Of a stretch of DNA of 64,000 nt, positions 34,920 through 45,289 are shown one piece after another. Made by a program: the position numbers and the translations under genes. Each line of letters opens with the position of its first letter. The first letter of the stretch is position 1. Where the stretch lies: contig JAKSZT010054335.1 in the NCBI GenBank assembly GCA_026826555.1, positions 9,099,790 through 9,163,789 of the forward strand, in the 5' to 3' direction. The notes beneath the pieces are model-generated. The model was not told the origin of the DNA. It saw only the letters and a list, made by a program, of their open reading frames with translations, and did not search any database. This stretch comes from Tolypeutes matacus (Eukaryota; Chordata; Mammalia; Cingulata; Chlamyphoridae).

Positions 34920-35382
34920 TAAAGATACTGGCAAGGAAATAAATAGGTAACAGACTGGGGAACAGATGCCCCACACCTGTCTGACAAAGGGCTTGTATCC
35001 AGAATATATAAAGACCTCCTACAACTCAATAATAAAAAGACACACAATTCAATTTCTAAAGGGGCAAAAGACTTTGAGAGACATTTCACAAAAGAAGACA
35101 TAAAATGGCCAATAAGCACATGGAAGAGTGCTCAGCATCCTTAATCACCATGGAAACACAAACTGAAATCATGATGAAATACCACTACACACACTATAAT
35201 GTATAAATTTTAAAAGATTAAAAATACCACATTGTGGAAAGGATGTGTAATAGAACTCTATATTGTGTAAAATGGTGCAAACACTTTGGAAAAGCATTCG
35301 GCAGTTTCTTAAAAAGTTAAATATACATCTACTATGACCCAGCCATCTACTCCTAGGTGTTTACACAAAAGAAACGAATCCT
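34920..35382 (+). repeat. L1 ORF2 3' end/3' UTR fragment
   Basis: Forward L1: CTGACAAAGGGCTTGTATCC, AGAATATATAAAGACCTCC, ATGGCCAATAAGCACATGG, ATGACCCAGCCATCTACTCC. Its 3' side meets an inverted L1 fragment at about 35383, giving a tail-to-tail pair. Confidence 0.85.
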
Positions 35383-35995
35383 GCAATATTTGCCCTTTTG
35401 TGTCTGGCTTATTTCACTCAGCATAATGTCATAGAGGTTCATCCATGTTGTCACATGTATCAGGACTCCATTCCTTTTTACACCTGAATAATACCCCATC
35501 ATATTTTCATACCACATTTTGTTTAGCCATTCATCAGTTGCTGGACACCTGGGTTGCTTCCTCTTTTGGCAACTGTGAATAATGCCACTATGAACATCAG
35601 TGTGCAAGTATCAGTTTGAGTCCCTGGTTATATACCTAGTAGCTGGATGGCCAGATCATATGGTAATTCTATACTTAGCTTCCAGAGGAACTGCCAAACT
35701 GTCTTCCACAGTGGCTGCTTGCCAGTGTCTTTTGATGAACAGTAGTTTTTAATTCCAATGAAGTCCAATTCAATTTTTTTTCTTTTATGGTTAGTGCTTT
35801 CTGTACCATCTATAAGAAATCTTTGCCTACCCATAGATTCTCTTATATTTTCTTGTAATGGTTTGCTGGTTAAGTGTTTATGTTTAGGTCTGTGATCCAT
35901 TTTAAATGGGTTTTTGTGTATGGCTGCTTGAACACCATTGGCTGAAGAGACTCTCCTTTCCCCAACTGGGTTGCTTTGACACTCGTGTCAAAAGT
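35383..35995 (-). repeat. L1 3' UTR/ORF2 fragment, inverted
   Basis: Reverse L1 sequence: TTATTTCACTCAGCATAATG, GGTTCATCCATGTTGTCAC, GGATGGCCAGATCATATGG, GGAACTGCCAAACTGTCTTC, and GAAGAGACTCTCCTTTCCCC near the end. It tail-joins the preceding fragment. Confidence 0.88.
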
Positions 35996-36019
35996 CATTT
36001 GATTATATACATGGGGGAT

Positions 36020-37460
36020 AAAGAATGAAAAAAACCATCAAAATGTTCAGGTTTCAACAAAATATTACAAAGCTTACAAAGAAACAGGAAGTGACGGCCC
36101 AGGCAGAGGAGAAGGTTAAAGCATTAGAAACCATCAATGAGGAGGACCAGACGTGGGGCATTCCAGACGAAGACTTTTAAAAATGGTCATAAATATGCTC
36201 AAAGAGCTGAAGGAAAGCATGGACAAAGAACTTGAGAAAATCAGGAAAATGGCAGATGAACACAAAGAGAGATCGTGGAAATTATGAAAAGGAACCAAAC
36301 AGAGCTGAAGGCCACAGTAACAGAAATTTAAAATCCCCTAGGGCGTTCAACAGCAGATTGGAGCTGGCAGAAGAATGGATCAGTAAACCTGAAGATAAGA
36401 CCATTGAGACTGTCCAGTCTGAGGAGCAGAAAGAGGAAGGATTGAACACAGCAGAGCCTGAGGGCTGTGGGACGCCCTCAAGCATACCAATATGTGCATG
36501 TGGGAGTCCCAGAAGAGAGGAAGGAAAAGGGCAGAGAGAATGCTCAAGGGAAAAATGTCCAAAAACTTCCCAAATTTAATGAAAGACGTGAATATACACA
36601 TCCAAGATGCTCAATGAATTCCAAACAGTATAAACCCAAAGAGAACCACACCATGTGATGTTAAAATCAAATTGTCAAATGCCAAAGACAAAGAATTCTG
36701 AAAGCTGCAAGGAGGGAAGCAACCTGTCACATGCAAGGGAGCCTCAAGAAGATCAGTGTCTCATTGAAACCACGGAGGCAAGAAGGCAGTGGGAAGACAT
36801 ATTTAAAGTGCTACATACAAAAAATTGCCAAGAGTTCTGCGTCTGGCAAACTGTCTTAAAAATGAGGAAGGAATTAAGACATTCTCAGATAAAAGAAAAG
36901 CCGAGGGACTTCCTCACCACAGTCTGGCCATACAAGAGCTGCTAAAGGGAGCTCTGCAGGTTGAAAGGAAAGGACACTAGGTAATATATTGAAGACACAA
37001 AAAGAAATAAAGATCTCCAGTACAGATATGACTGGTCAATGTGACTACTACTGTAATTTTCATTTGTAGCTCTACTTTTTACCTCCTACAGGATCTAAAA
37101 TGCAATGCATACAATGTAATGATAAATCAGTGCCTTTGCCTCACAAAGTATAAATATGTAATTTGTGATAAGAACTCTATAAAAGTGGGGGGAGGGAGAG
37201 GTATAGGAACATATTTTATACATGCTAGTTAAGTTACTAAGTTGGTATCAAAGCAAATGAGCTTATTATGGATTTAGGATGTTAAATTTAAGTCCCATGG
37301 TAACCACAAAGAAGCTATCATAGAATATGAAACTCATAGAGACAGAAAGTAGAGTACCAGGTGCCAAGGGTGGGGGCAGGGGCAAAGGGGAGCTAATGCA
37401 GATTGAATGTAGGGCTTCTGTTTGGGGTGAAGGGAAAGTGATAGAAATGGGTGGTGGCAG
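36020..37460 (+). repeat. L1/HAL1 ORF1-region relic
   Basis: Forward LINE ORF1-type sequence: ATGCTCAAAGAGCTGAAGG, CAGCAGATTGGAGCTGGCAG, GAAGAATGGATCAGTAAACC, GAGTCCCAGAAGAGAGGAAG, AAACTTCCCAAATTTAATG. The frame at 36232-36579 is broken by stops in both directions, so it is a decayed coiled-coil ORF1, not a gene. It is interrupted downstream by a DAS SINE and continues to about 38300. Confidence 0.8.
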
Positions 37461-37729
37461 GGAAGCGGCTGTGGCTCAATTGGTTGGGCTCCCGTTTACC
37501 ATATGGGAGGCCCCGGGTTCGATTCCTGGGGCTTCCTGGTGAAGGCAGGCTGGCCAGCCGCACGGCGCAGCGAGCTGACGGCCCTGAGCTGGTACAGCAA
37601 GATGACCCGACAAAGGGAGGCAAGCAGGCACAGAAAAACGCACAGCAAATGGACACAATGAGCACAAGCAGCAAGGGGGGATAAATAAATAAATAAATAA
37701 ATTAATTAAATAAATCTTAAAAAAAAAAA
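37461..37729 (+). repeat. DAS-III-like SINE with intact A and B boxes
   Basis: Head GGAAGCGGCTGTGGCTCAAT; A box TGGCTCAATTGG at 37472-37483; consensus B box GGTTCGATTCC at 37516-37526. A non-tRNA body with repeated CAGCAAG/CACAG words follows, then an AATA-rich tail and poly(A). Target-site duplications of the form GGRTGGTGGCARGG flank it (about 37449-37461 and 37730-37743). Confidence 0.92.
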
Positions 37730-37743
37730 GGATGGTGGCAAGG

Positions 37744-38300
37744 ATCGTGACTGTGATTAATCCACGGAATGATGTGCTTGGGAGGGGTTGCGATGGGAAG
37801 ATACATGTTTCCACAATTAAAAACGAAAGAGAGGAAGAGAAACTAAAGAAAGAATGATGATTAAATGCAATACATGATAGTGTGATTTTAAAATGGAGGA
37901 GAAAAGCTCACAAGGACATTATTTGGACCTAAACGACTGGAGTGTAGACTGTAAGCTTTATACCGACATTAAATTCCTTGAACTTAATAACTGCACTATG
38001 GTGATTTAGCCTTGTTCATTGGAAGTGTACATGGAAGAAAGTATTATGTGTTCAAGGAAGGAGTATGATATGTGCAACCTGCTCTCAGATGTTCAGAAAA
38101 GAGATAGCTAGATAGATAATAGGTGATAGGTGATAAATAGATGATAGAATGACACGGAAGAAGCTGCAAAATGTTAAAATTGGTAGATCTAGGTATCTGA
38201 GGGGGTGGGGTATGTTCGAGTTCTCTGTATGGAGTTTGTATGTTTTTCAGCTGTCCTTTAAGTTTGAAATTATTGCAAAGTAAAAAGATAAAACAACAAC
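37744..38300 (+). repeat. LINE 3' end continuing after SINE insertion
   Basis: Forward L1 3' end: ACATTAAATTCCTTGAACTT, TGCACTATGGTGATTTAGCC, AATGTTAAAATTGGTAGATC, and the terminal TTTAAGTTTGAAATTATTGC with AAAGTAAAAAG. A short GATA-rich stretch (38104-38150) is embedded. Confidence 0.78.
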
Positions 38301-38324
38301 AAAACAGCCACAATATTACATATA

Positions 38325-38935
38325 AAGAATAAAAATTTATTTTAATATTATTTAATATCCAGTCAGTAGTGTTCCCATTTTCCCAATCATTTCATTAATT
38401 TTCCTTAGTTTGTTTATTCAAATTAGAGCTCAAATAATGTTTATATATTGCAGCATATTGCTGTTGTTGATATATCTCTCAAAGTTCTCTCCATCTGTAA
38501 ATCGTCTCGCCTTTTCAAAAAAACCTTTGTTGAAGAAACTAGATCATTTGTCTTCTAGAGTGTCCCAGTCTGGATTTTGCTAATTCCATCTTCATGGTGC
38601 CATTTAGATGTCTCTGCCCCTGTATATCCTGAAAACTAGAAGTTAGGTCAGAGGCTTGGTCACATTTAGGTTCAATTTTTGACAAGAGTACTTCATAGTA
38701 TTCTGTGGGTAGGAAGCACAGAATATGTCTTTTTTATAATGTTATCAACCATTGTTGATTGTTGCTACATTTATTATGTCATTAGCATTATAAGATGGTG
38801 ATATTCTGATTCTGTCATTTCTTATAATGTAGTAGCTGAAAACGTCTATGAAGAGACGCTTCCCTGAAACAACTATTCGGTGGCCCTGTAGACTCTATCT
38901 CTAGTTATTCCAGGCATGCCAACGTTTTTTGAGTT
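38325..38935 (-). repeat. L1M 3' UTR fragment, inverted
   Basis: Reverse L1M 3' UTR words: ATTTAATATCCAGTCAGTAG, CCCATTTTCCCAATC, AGAGTGTCCCAGTCTGGATT, GACAAGAGTACTTCATAG, TTATAAGATGGTGATATTC. Strongly decayed. Confidence 0.7.
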
Positions 38936-40130
38936 AATAACCTGCTCTGTATAGCTAGTTTTAAGTGTGCCCCACAATGTCAGGGTACACTTTTTGCTTA
39001 ATATTTATGATTGACAGTAATCACCATATGCTGAACATTTTCTTCGGCAGGTTTTAATCTAAGCACTCAGCATGTCGTTTCCATCAGATCCTCTATGATG
39101 GAAATTATCACTCAGAGAGCCTCATGACTTTCACTGCAAGATAATGAATTTATTTCCTGATCTCCTCATTTGCTGCAGAGTTTCCCCCAGGCCATTGTCT
39201 CTACTTTGGATATGTGGAAGACTTCCTTACCCCCTAACTTCTTAGGGTTTGAAAATGTTTATACCATTAAATGCATTTCTCTGAGTGAAATAATATAAAT
39301 CCAGGATAAACACTCAAATAAGAGAGTGTTGACTAGTGGGAATTATTTATTCCCATTAATGTTGGAAGGGAAGGGTAGTGGTAGCAGCATGAGTAATTCC
39401 AGCTCAAGCCAGAAATTTAAACATACCATTAGCCTCTCACAGAGGCTCTGTTTCCTCCTTGGTGGAACGGGAAAAAATAATGCCGGGTCATGACTTTGTG
39501 CCAAAGGGGTGGCTCCCGCTCTGGACCAACTGGAGAGAGCTCGTGTCGGCCGTGGGGCTCTGGGGAAACGGAGGAGAGCAGCATCCCAGGGGATGCACCT
39601 TCACTGGCAAGAGTTCCCACCTTATCTTCTTCAGGGCTTAGTGTCTTTTAAGAGGAAATGAGCTAAGGGACTAGATGTTTGAAGAAATTACTGAAAATAA
39701 TACCTAAAATTGACTTTGACTTGAAAAACTAATGAGTTGATGCTACATAACAGCTCCTTTTAAAGGGACACACACCATTCTGCTGGTTTGTAGGCAGACA
39801 ACTTTATATTCTTTTTCTTGATTGAAGGAGAGGAATTGCATCTTGTGTATTGTGCTGCTCGGACCTCCTTCTGCTTCCTAGTCCTTCCATGAAAATACCT
39901 TCCAGCAGTTCCTATTCTGTTGCAAGTTTAACTCAGTCTTAAGACAATCTATTTTCCCTTAAAACCTCACTGAAGATTGCTGGTTGCTTTTCTGAAGATA
40001 CAGATATTTTTAGTAAATGTTTACCAATCGCCGTTATTTTAAGCTGTATGCATGGGGTGATCATACATCCCAGCTTGCTTATGACAGCCCCAATTTATGC
40101 GTATTTCCCCACTGTGGTTATTAATAGTGT
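38936..40130. other. Intergenic sequence, no gene recognised
   Basis: AT-rich sequence with a possible weak MIR-like stretch near 39055-39130. Otherwise nothing recognised. Confidence 0.5.
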
Positions 40131-40131
40131 C

Positions 40132-40540
40132 TGTGATGGTGAAGCTCATGTGTCAACTTGGCCAGGTCATGGCTGTGGTGCTCAAGAAAGCACTAGACTG
40201 GTTGTTACCGTGCGGGTTTAAATCCTCAGTCAGGTGACTGCATCAGTGGCTGAGTGCAGCTACGGTCAGTCGAGGAGATTGCCTTCACATGAGAGAAGTC
40301 TCAGCCAATTAGTTGAAGGCCTTAAAAGGAGAAGTTTTTGAAAAGTGATGATTTCAGCAGTTGGAAAGAATTCCATCTCTACTTCAGCCAGCCACCTTCT
40401 CCTGGGGAATCCATCAAAACCCTCAGTGGAGCTCCCAGCCTGCAGACTTGCCCTATGGAATTCAGTCTTTATAATCCCCCACAGTCACATGGGCTATGAT
40501 AAATCTCAGTCTTTACATAATAAAAAGTATACTGGTTAAA
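40132..40540 (+). repeat. MLT2-like ERVL LTR
   Basis: Begins TGTGATGGTGAAGC and ATGTGTCAACTTGGCCAGG, then CCAATTAGTTGAAGGCCTTA, CCCACAGTCACATGGGC and ATGATAAATCTCAGTC as the polyadenylation-region remnant. Matches the MLT2 layout from memory. The 3' end is lost in, or replaced by, the inverted repeat at 40515-40566. Confidence 0.78.
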
Positions 40541-40566
40541 TTAAACCAGTACACTTTTTATTATGT
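40515..40566. repeat. Near-perfect inverted repeat (23-bp arms, 6-nt loop)
   Basis: Left arm 40515-40537 and right arm 40544-40566 are reverse complements with a single mismatch (GTATAC against GTGTAC). The loop is AAATTA. AT-rich arms could extrude as a cruciform or fold as an RNA hairpin. Confidence 0.93.
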
Positions 40567-41625
40567 GGAGTGGAACGAATTGCACCTGCCACTGTGCTCT
40601 CTGTCAGAAAACTCCTCGCAAAGACCAGGCATGGAAATGGTGCATGTGTGCTCCAGAGCCAAGCAAGGAGTAGAGCCAGCAGGTAGACCAGAAGGCCTGC
40701 GGGCTCCCTGGACAATTCCTGGCTGTCCTCTGATACGGACCATGACACAGGGAACGCCTCCTATTATTTTCCAGGCTAATTCCTGTAGGTAATTGTGGAG
40801 CGTTGTTTTCCATTCAGGGCCACTCCAAGCCAGTCATGATGCAGCCATTCTAAATCATTTTAGCAAGAATATAGTGACTATCCTGTCCACCCGGCTGTGA
40901 AGTGCATTCCTACAGAACGAGGCCAGAAGTTCACATCTGGGTACAACACTCCAGAAGCTTTGGCCCAACCAACAACAGAGCACGGGAAAGCAAGGACTGT
41001 CCTTCAGAAAGGTATCCCCGCCTGTGCTAGTGTGTAGTCACTAGGAAGACAGCAGAGTCCAAGGCTAGAGGGGCAATGAGGAAAATTCAGCTTGAGTCGA
41101 AGCGCATACAACCAACCAAAATCAACAAAGCTAAAAACAATTTACCATCTACTAATAAGAGTCTTATACAGAATTAGCCTGGGTTAGAGTGGCACCTGAA
41201 AGAGCTGAAATAACCAAATATCTTGCCTAACCGTGGCTCTAGGCTCAAATAAGGGAAGGCAGATAAAGAATTGAGTTCCTAAGTCTGTTCAATTTAGGGA
41301 CCTCCTTGAGATATACATGGAAATAATTCATGCATTATTCCATAATTATTCAGTCGTGTATTCTTTTAAGAATGTAAGAATTAAGATAGTTGATCTGAAA
41401 ACATTTTAAAAACTGTAAAATATATACAAAATACATTCATGAAATTGTGTAATGGACAGTGGGAACAAAAAAACCAATAAGGCATGATTCTTATTTTCAA
41501 AAAGTTTTCATCTAGTGAAACCAATTGCAGTAACCTGACAGCATTCCCAATGGCCAAAGCTGAACAATCTGGAAAAAACAAATAGTAGTATTGGATTATA
41601 AACCAAAGACTAAAATAAATATCCT
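40567..41625. other. Intergenic sequence, possible unknown repeat
   Basis: No gene or known repeat recognised. Parts (40800-41240) have the even composition of an old retroelement interior, but no diagnostic motif was found. Confidence 0.35.
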
Positions 41626-41629
41626 TTAA

Positions 41630-41832
41630 TATGTACTGATACATATATATGGCTGAATGGCATGGGTAACCAGGCAATTGTATTTTACCCATGTCAATTT
41701 CTTGGTTTCGATTATTGTACTATGGTCATATAATTTACTAACAGGGGAGGCTGGGTGAAAGGTATATGAAAACTCTTGTATTCTACTTCTATACTCTTCT
41801 GTAAGTCTTCAAAATAAAAAGTGAAAAAAGGT
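41630..41832 (+). repeat. L1ME-type 3' end
   Basis: Forward L1 3' end: TGATTATTGTACTATGG-like core seen as CGATTATTGTACTATGGTCA, GGGGAGGCTGGGTGAAAGG, and the terminal TTCTGTAAGTCTTCAAAATA with AAAAAGTG. Confidence 0.8.
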
Positions 41833-42097
41833 AAAAAAGAATATGTGCCCAATAGCTGAAAGTAAAATTAAGTGTCCCAAGAGGTTTGAAAGTGAAGTTG
41901 AGGGAAAAATTCATTCCACCTTGGGAAGTGGGCTGGAGTGGAGTGAATTGCACCTGGGGAGCAGGCGTGGGAAGCGGGTCTCTCTCCTGGGTAGGGGGCG
42001 TTCTGGGCTGGTCTGATCCCTGAGGGTGGGGAGAATTTCCACTTTCAGGTCTGGCTGTGGAGGTAAAGCTGTCGTGGAGAATGGCCTTTTTTAAATC

Positions 42098-42190
42098 TTT
42101 TTTTTTTTTTTTAGGAGGTACGAGGGGATTGAAACCAGGACCTTGTACATGGGAAGCAGGCGCTCAACCGCTGAGCTACAGCCGCTCCCC
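42098..42190 (-). repeat. DAS-type SINE
   Basis: Minus strand reads GGGGAGCGGCTGTAGCTCAG, CGGTTGAGCGCCTGCTTCCC and GGTCCTGGTTTCAATCCCCT, with a poly(A) tail. Flanks repeat ATGGCCTTTT (42081-42090 and about 42196-42205), consistent with target-site duplication. Confidence 0.9.
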
Positions 42191-42199
42191 ATGGGATGG

Positions 42200-43570
42200 C
42201 CTTTTAAAGGCCTGGATGAAAGCACAAAGTCAGGGAAGGGCAGGAAAAGAGGGAGTAGGCGAGTCTGGCTGGAAGACAAAGGTCTCAGATGGGTGTGGAG
42301 CAGATGAGGCTGCAGTGGGGAGCTGGGATGCCAGGGAGGCGGCTCAGCAGGGGATTTCAGCCACTGAAGATCCTGTCCTTGGCTCCAGGGCAGCCGAAGG
42401 CCCAAAGGGACAGGCCAAGATGTTGAGGCCTGCATGGAGGCTCAGGTGCATTTGAGGAATGCCCTGGAGACCACCATGCGCAGAGAAGTCCCGCCCCACA
42501 GGACATTTATTCTGGGCATTCTGGGTCATGTGGGAGGCAGGTCTGGCCCCAGGGTCCCGGGTGTGCTGCCATCAGCCCAGTGCCTCTCTTGTGGCACAAG
42601 GAGGATCCCTGTCCAGAGAGGAAATGGTCTCCTCGTCAACTCCTTCGCTTTCCGGGAACCAGCTCGCTGGGCCCCCAGGGTTCCTGGGTCCCGTGGCAGC
42701 CCCAGGTGTGCTTGACTGTCTGGAGCAAGCCCCCGGCATTTGCAAAGCCGGCTGGGATTGGGGTGCATGATCCTCTAAAAACGCCCAGCATGCTTGCTCC
42801 TGTGTCCGGCTAGACAACTCCCGCTGGGCCTGCTGGCATCCCGTCCCCTCTCCTGAGTGGTGACAGGCGATGCGGGGAGCCTCTTTTTGTGAAAAGCCCT
42901 GTCCCAGGGGAAGAGGCAAATGAAACTCAGGTGGGTGCAGCCAGCCACATGTCTCACTGGGATGACAGGTTCAGACAGAACTTTATGGCCGGATGTGATG
43001 GAAACCATAACGCATGACTCTTGGGGCAGGTCAGGGCAGATCAGTGCTCTGTGTGTGTTTGCACAGTCTGACAGCAGCTAGAAAGCTTAGCAACTGTGCG
43101 GCAATATCAGGTACCAGAGGACTTTTGGACTTAGGTTAAGCCTGGGGTCTTGGGACTAGAACTTCAGTTTTAAAGAATCTAAGTAATGAGGTTGGATGTG
43201 CTTAGAAAAGTAAACTTTTAAGCTCTCTGCATATTCAAGTCTGGAGACTCAGCTGACAGCCGCCCTCCAGGTAATTAATTTTTTAAAGAGATGGGCTTTA
43301 CTTGTAGTGCCATATTTCTCCTCCAGCGAGTTGGCCCCTAGATGCCTGGTAATTATCCCCTTGATCTTCTGGGAGGCAAATGTTTTCACTTGGTTTCATC
43401 GTACCTGGTGGGGCTGAGTCCTTCGTGGAAAGTTGGTAGCCAGCCTCAGGAGCTAGCCTGGCCAGGTCTCAGCCACCCTCTTCCTCTTTGCAGCAGTGAT
43501 GAGGACTCATGAAGCCATGTCCTGCCATGACGGTAGTCTTGGGCTTTCTGTGTCGAGCGTGGCTGCTGAG
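42200..43570. other. Intergenic sequence without recognised element
   Basis: Mixed composition, somewhat GC-rich at 42250-42950. No gene supported. Confidence 0.5.
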
Positions 43571-43574
43571 TGAA

Positions 43575-43790
43575 AGACGGTGGAATCTGGGCTCAGTCTG
43601 CGTTTCAAGTCCTGGCTCTACCACTTAATCATTATGCAAGCTTGGACAAATGCCTCTACCAAGCTGAGCCTTTCTTTCCTCATTGGCAAAATGGGGTAAT
43701 AAACCCTCTTTTCAGGATTGTTGTGAGAACGGAATAGAGTGTCTGCAAGCTGTCAGCACAGGCCGGGCTGGGCTGAGCCTTAGGCAGCAT
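43575..43790 (+). repeat. MIR SINE
   Basis: Good forward MIR match: GGAATCTGGGCTCAGTCTGC, CCTGGCTCTACCACTTAATC, TTCCTCATTGGCAAAATGGG, GGATTGTTGTGAGAACGG. Confidence 0.9.
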
Positions 43791-44234
43791 TAGCTTCTGT
43801 GACCCCTAATGTTGGGTTCCTTTTGACCTTCTTAACAAGGAGATGTGGCCATCTTCCCTCACAGGTGGAGAGACAGGTTAAGGAGCTGGGCCACGGCCAC
43901 GATGGCAAGCGGTGGAGTGGACCCAGAGGCGAGGCCTGCTGGACTCCACAGCTCTGGCTCTTTCCATGACACCAGGCTGGCTCCGGGGTCAGCAAGCACT
44001 GGGGGCTTATAAAGTTTGCCACAGCTCTGTGAAGTTCTCTTAAACATCACCATTTCAGAACCATCACTGGAAGATCATGTTAGTCAGAAATGTGCCTTGC
44101 CAGGTCCACTAGCAGCCCAAGAGTTTTGTTGTTTTTTCCTTATTCTTTGGCATTGGAACAGCTGCAAAGTCCATCTCCAGTTTAAACTCATGCAGTTCTT
44201 GGTGGTGTGAACAAGAGTGACTGATTTGGGCTAA

Positions 44235-44440
44235 AATCTCCATGTGCCAGGCATGGGCTAAAGGCTTCACCTGCACCATTGCATCCAGTTCTTGCATCAG
44301 CACTTGAGGAAGGCATCTTTATTCCCCTTTCCTGATGAGGATCTGTTGATTAGAGACACTCAGAATCTACTCAAGCTTGTTGGGTGCCATCTGTCCAACT
44401 CCAAAGGCCCTGTTTTCTACCACCGTGCTATGTTGCCTAA
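44235..44440 (-). repeat. MIR SINE
   Basis: Reverse MIR: CATGTGCCAGGCATGGGC, TTTATTCCCCTTTCCTGATG, and CTACCACCGTGCTATGTTGC at the end. Confidence 0.8.
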
Positions 44441-44449
44441 CGCAGATAT

Positions 44450-45285
44450 ATCCAGATAAAATGTCCACCATTCTGTTTAGCTACGTGTCTGGGGCAAGGG
44501 ACTGGAAGGGTACCCCTGGTCAGAAACGGGGAAATATGTTTCAAACCTGACAAATGTAAACCAGTGTGGTCCACGACAGGGCGCTCCTTGGAGGTGAAGA
44601 TTATTTGACGTGCTTACACTGTCAGGGGTTGAATGGCATCTCCCAGCTGCTTTCCGGAACGAATGATTCTGGAACAAGAAATCCAGGGGTTTAAAAGGGG
44701 TGGGGGTGGGGTGGGGTGGAGTGTTGGACATGGAAAAAAACTGTGTAAGTCAATAAACAGCCATTATGCAGAGATGCAGCAAGATCTTTAGTCTTTGCAG
44801 GGCTATTTTACTGAATTTGCCAGGAGAACTCACTTCTACTCCAAATCATTCTGCTCTAATGTTATTCATGATGTGCAAGCTCTGACTTTTCAGCAATTTG
44901 AAGTATTTTTCTTTAAAAAGATGCCATTTTATGTGTCTGGGGGTTTCTCCTCAGCAGCGTTACCATAGTAGATCTGACACCGAGGCAGGCTCTGCAGCCC
45001 TGGGGCACGCATAAGCCACAAGGCAAGCTCCGTCATTGCTCAGCCTTTGGCTGCCACTGGTGGGCCAAGTCCATGTGGTGGTGGTGGTTGCCATTTTCAT
45101 TACAACATCCCAGGGATAGGGGCCAGAAGTTGAAACTCAGCAGGGTTCTATAGAGGTGGAACTTGAGTTATAGTATTATTGTTTATATGCCATCTATTTC
45201 CACAAAGCATTTGCATTAATATCAAAGGTGAAAATATAAGAACTAAATAATTAAGGGAGAAAGAACTGACTCATTAAGGGATTAT
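44450..45285. other. Intergenic sequence without recognised element
   Basis: Contains a G-rich run (GGGGTGGGGGTGGGGTGGGG, about 44696-44715) that could form a quadruplex. No gene supported. Confidence 0.5.
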
Positions 45286-45289
45286 CTCT

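Noticed and set aside
36232..36579. 115-residue charged coiled-coil-like protein
   Set aside because: It is a decayed L1/HAL1 ORF1 segment with stops on both sides; no evidence of domestication.
37461..37729. tRNA gene candidate (A and B boxes)
   Set aside because: The head does not fold into a full cloverleaf with a mature 3' end; it is followed by a SINE body, poly(A) tail and target-site duplication.
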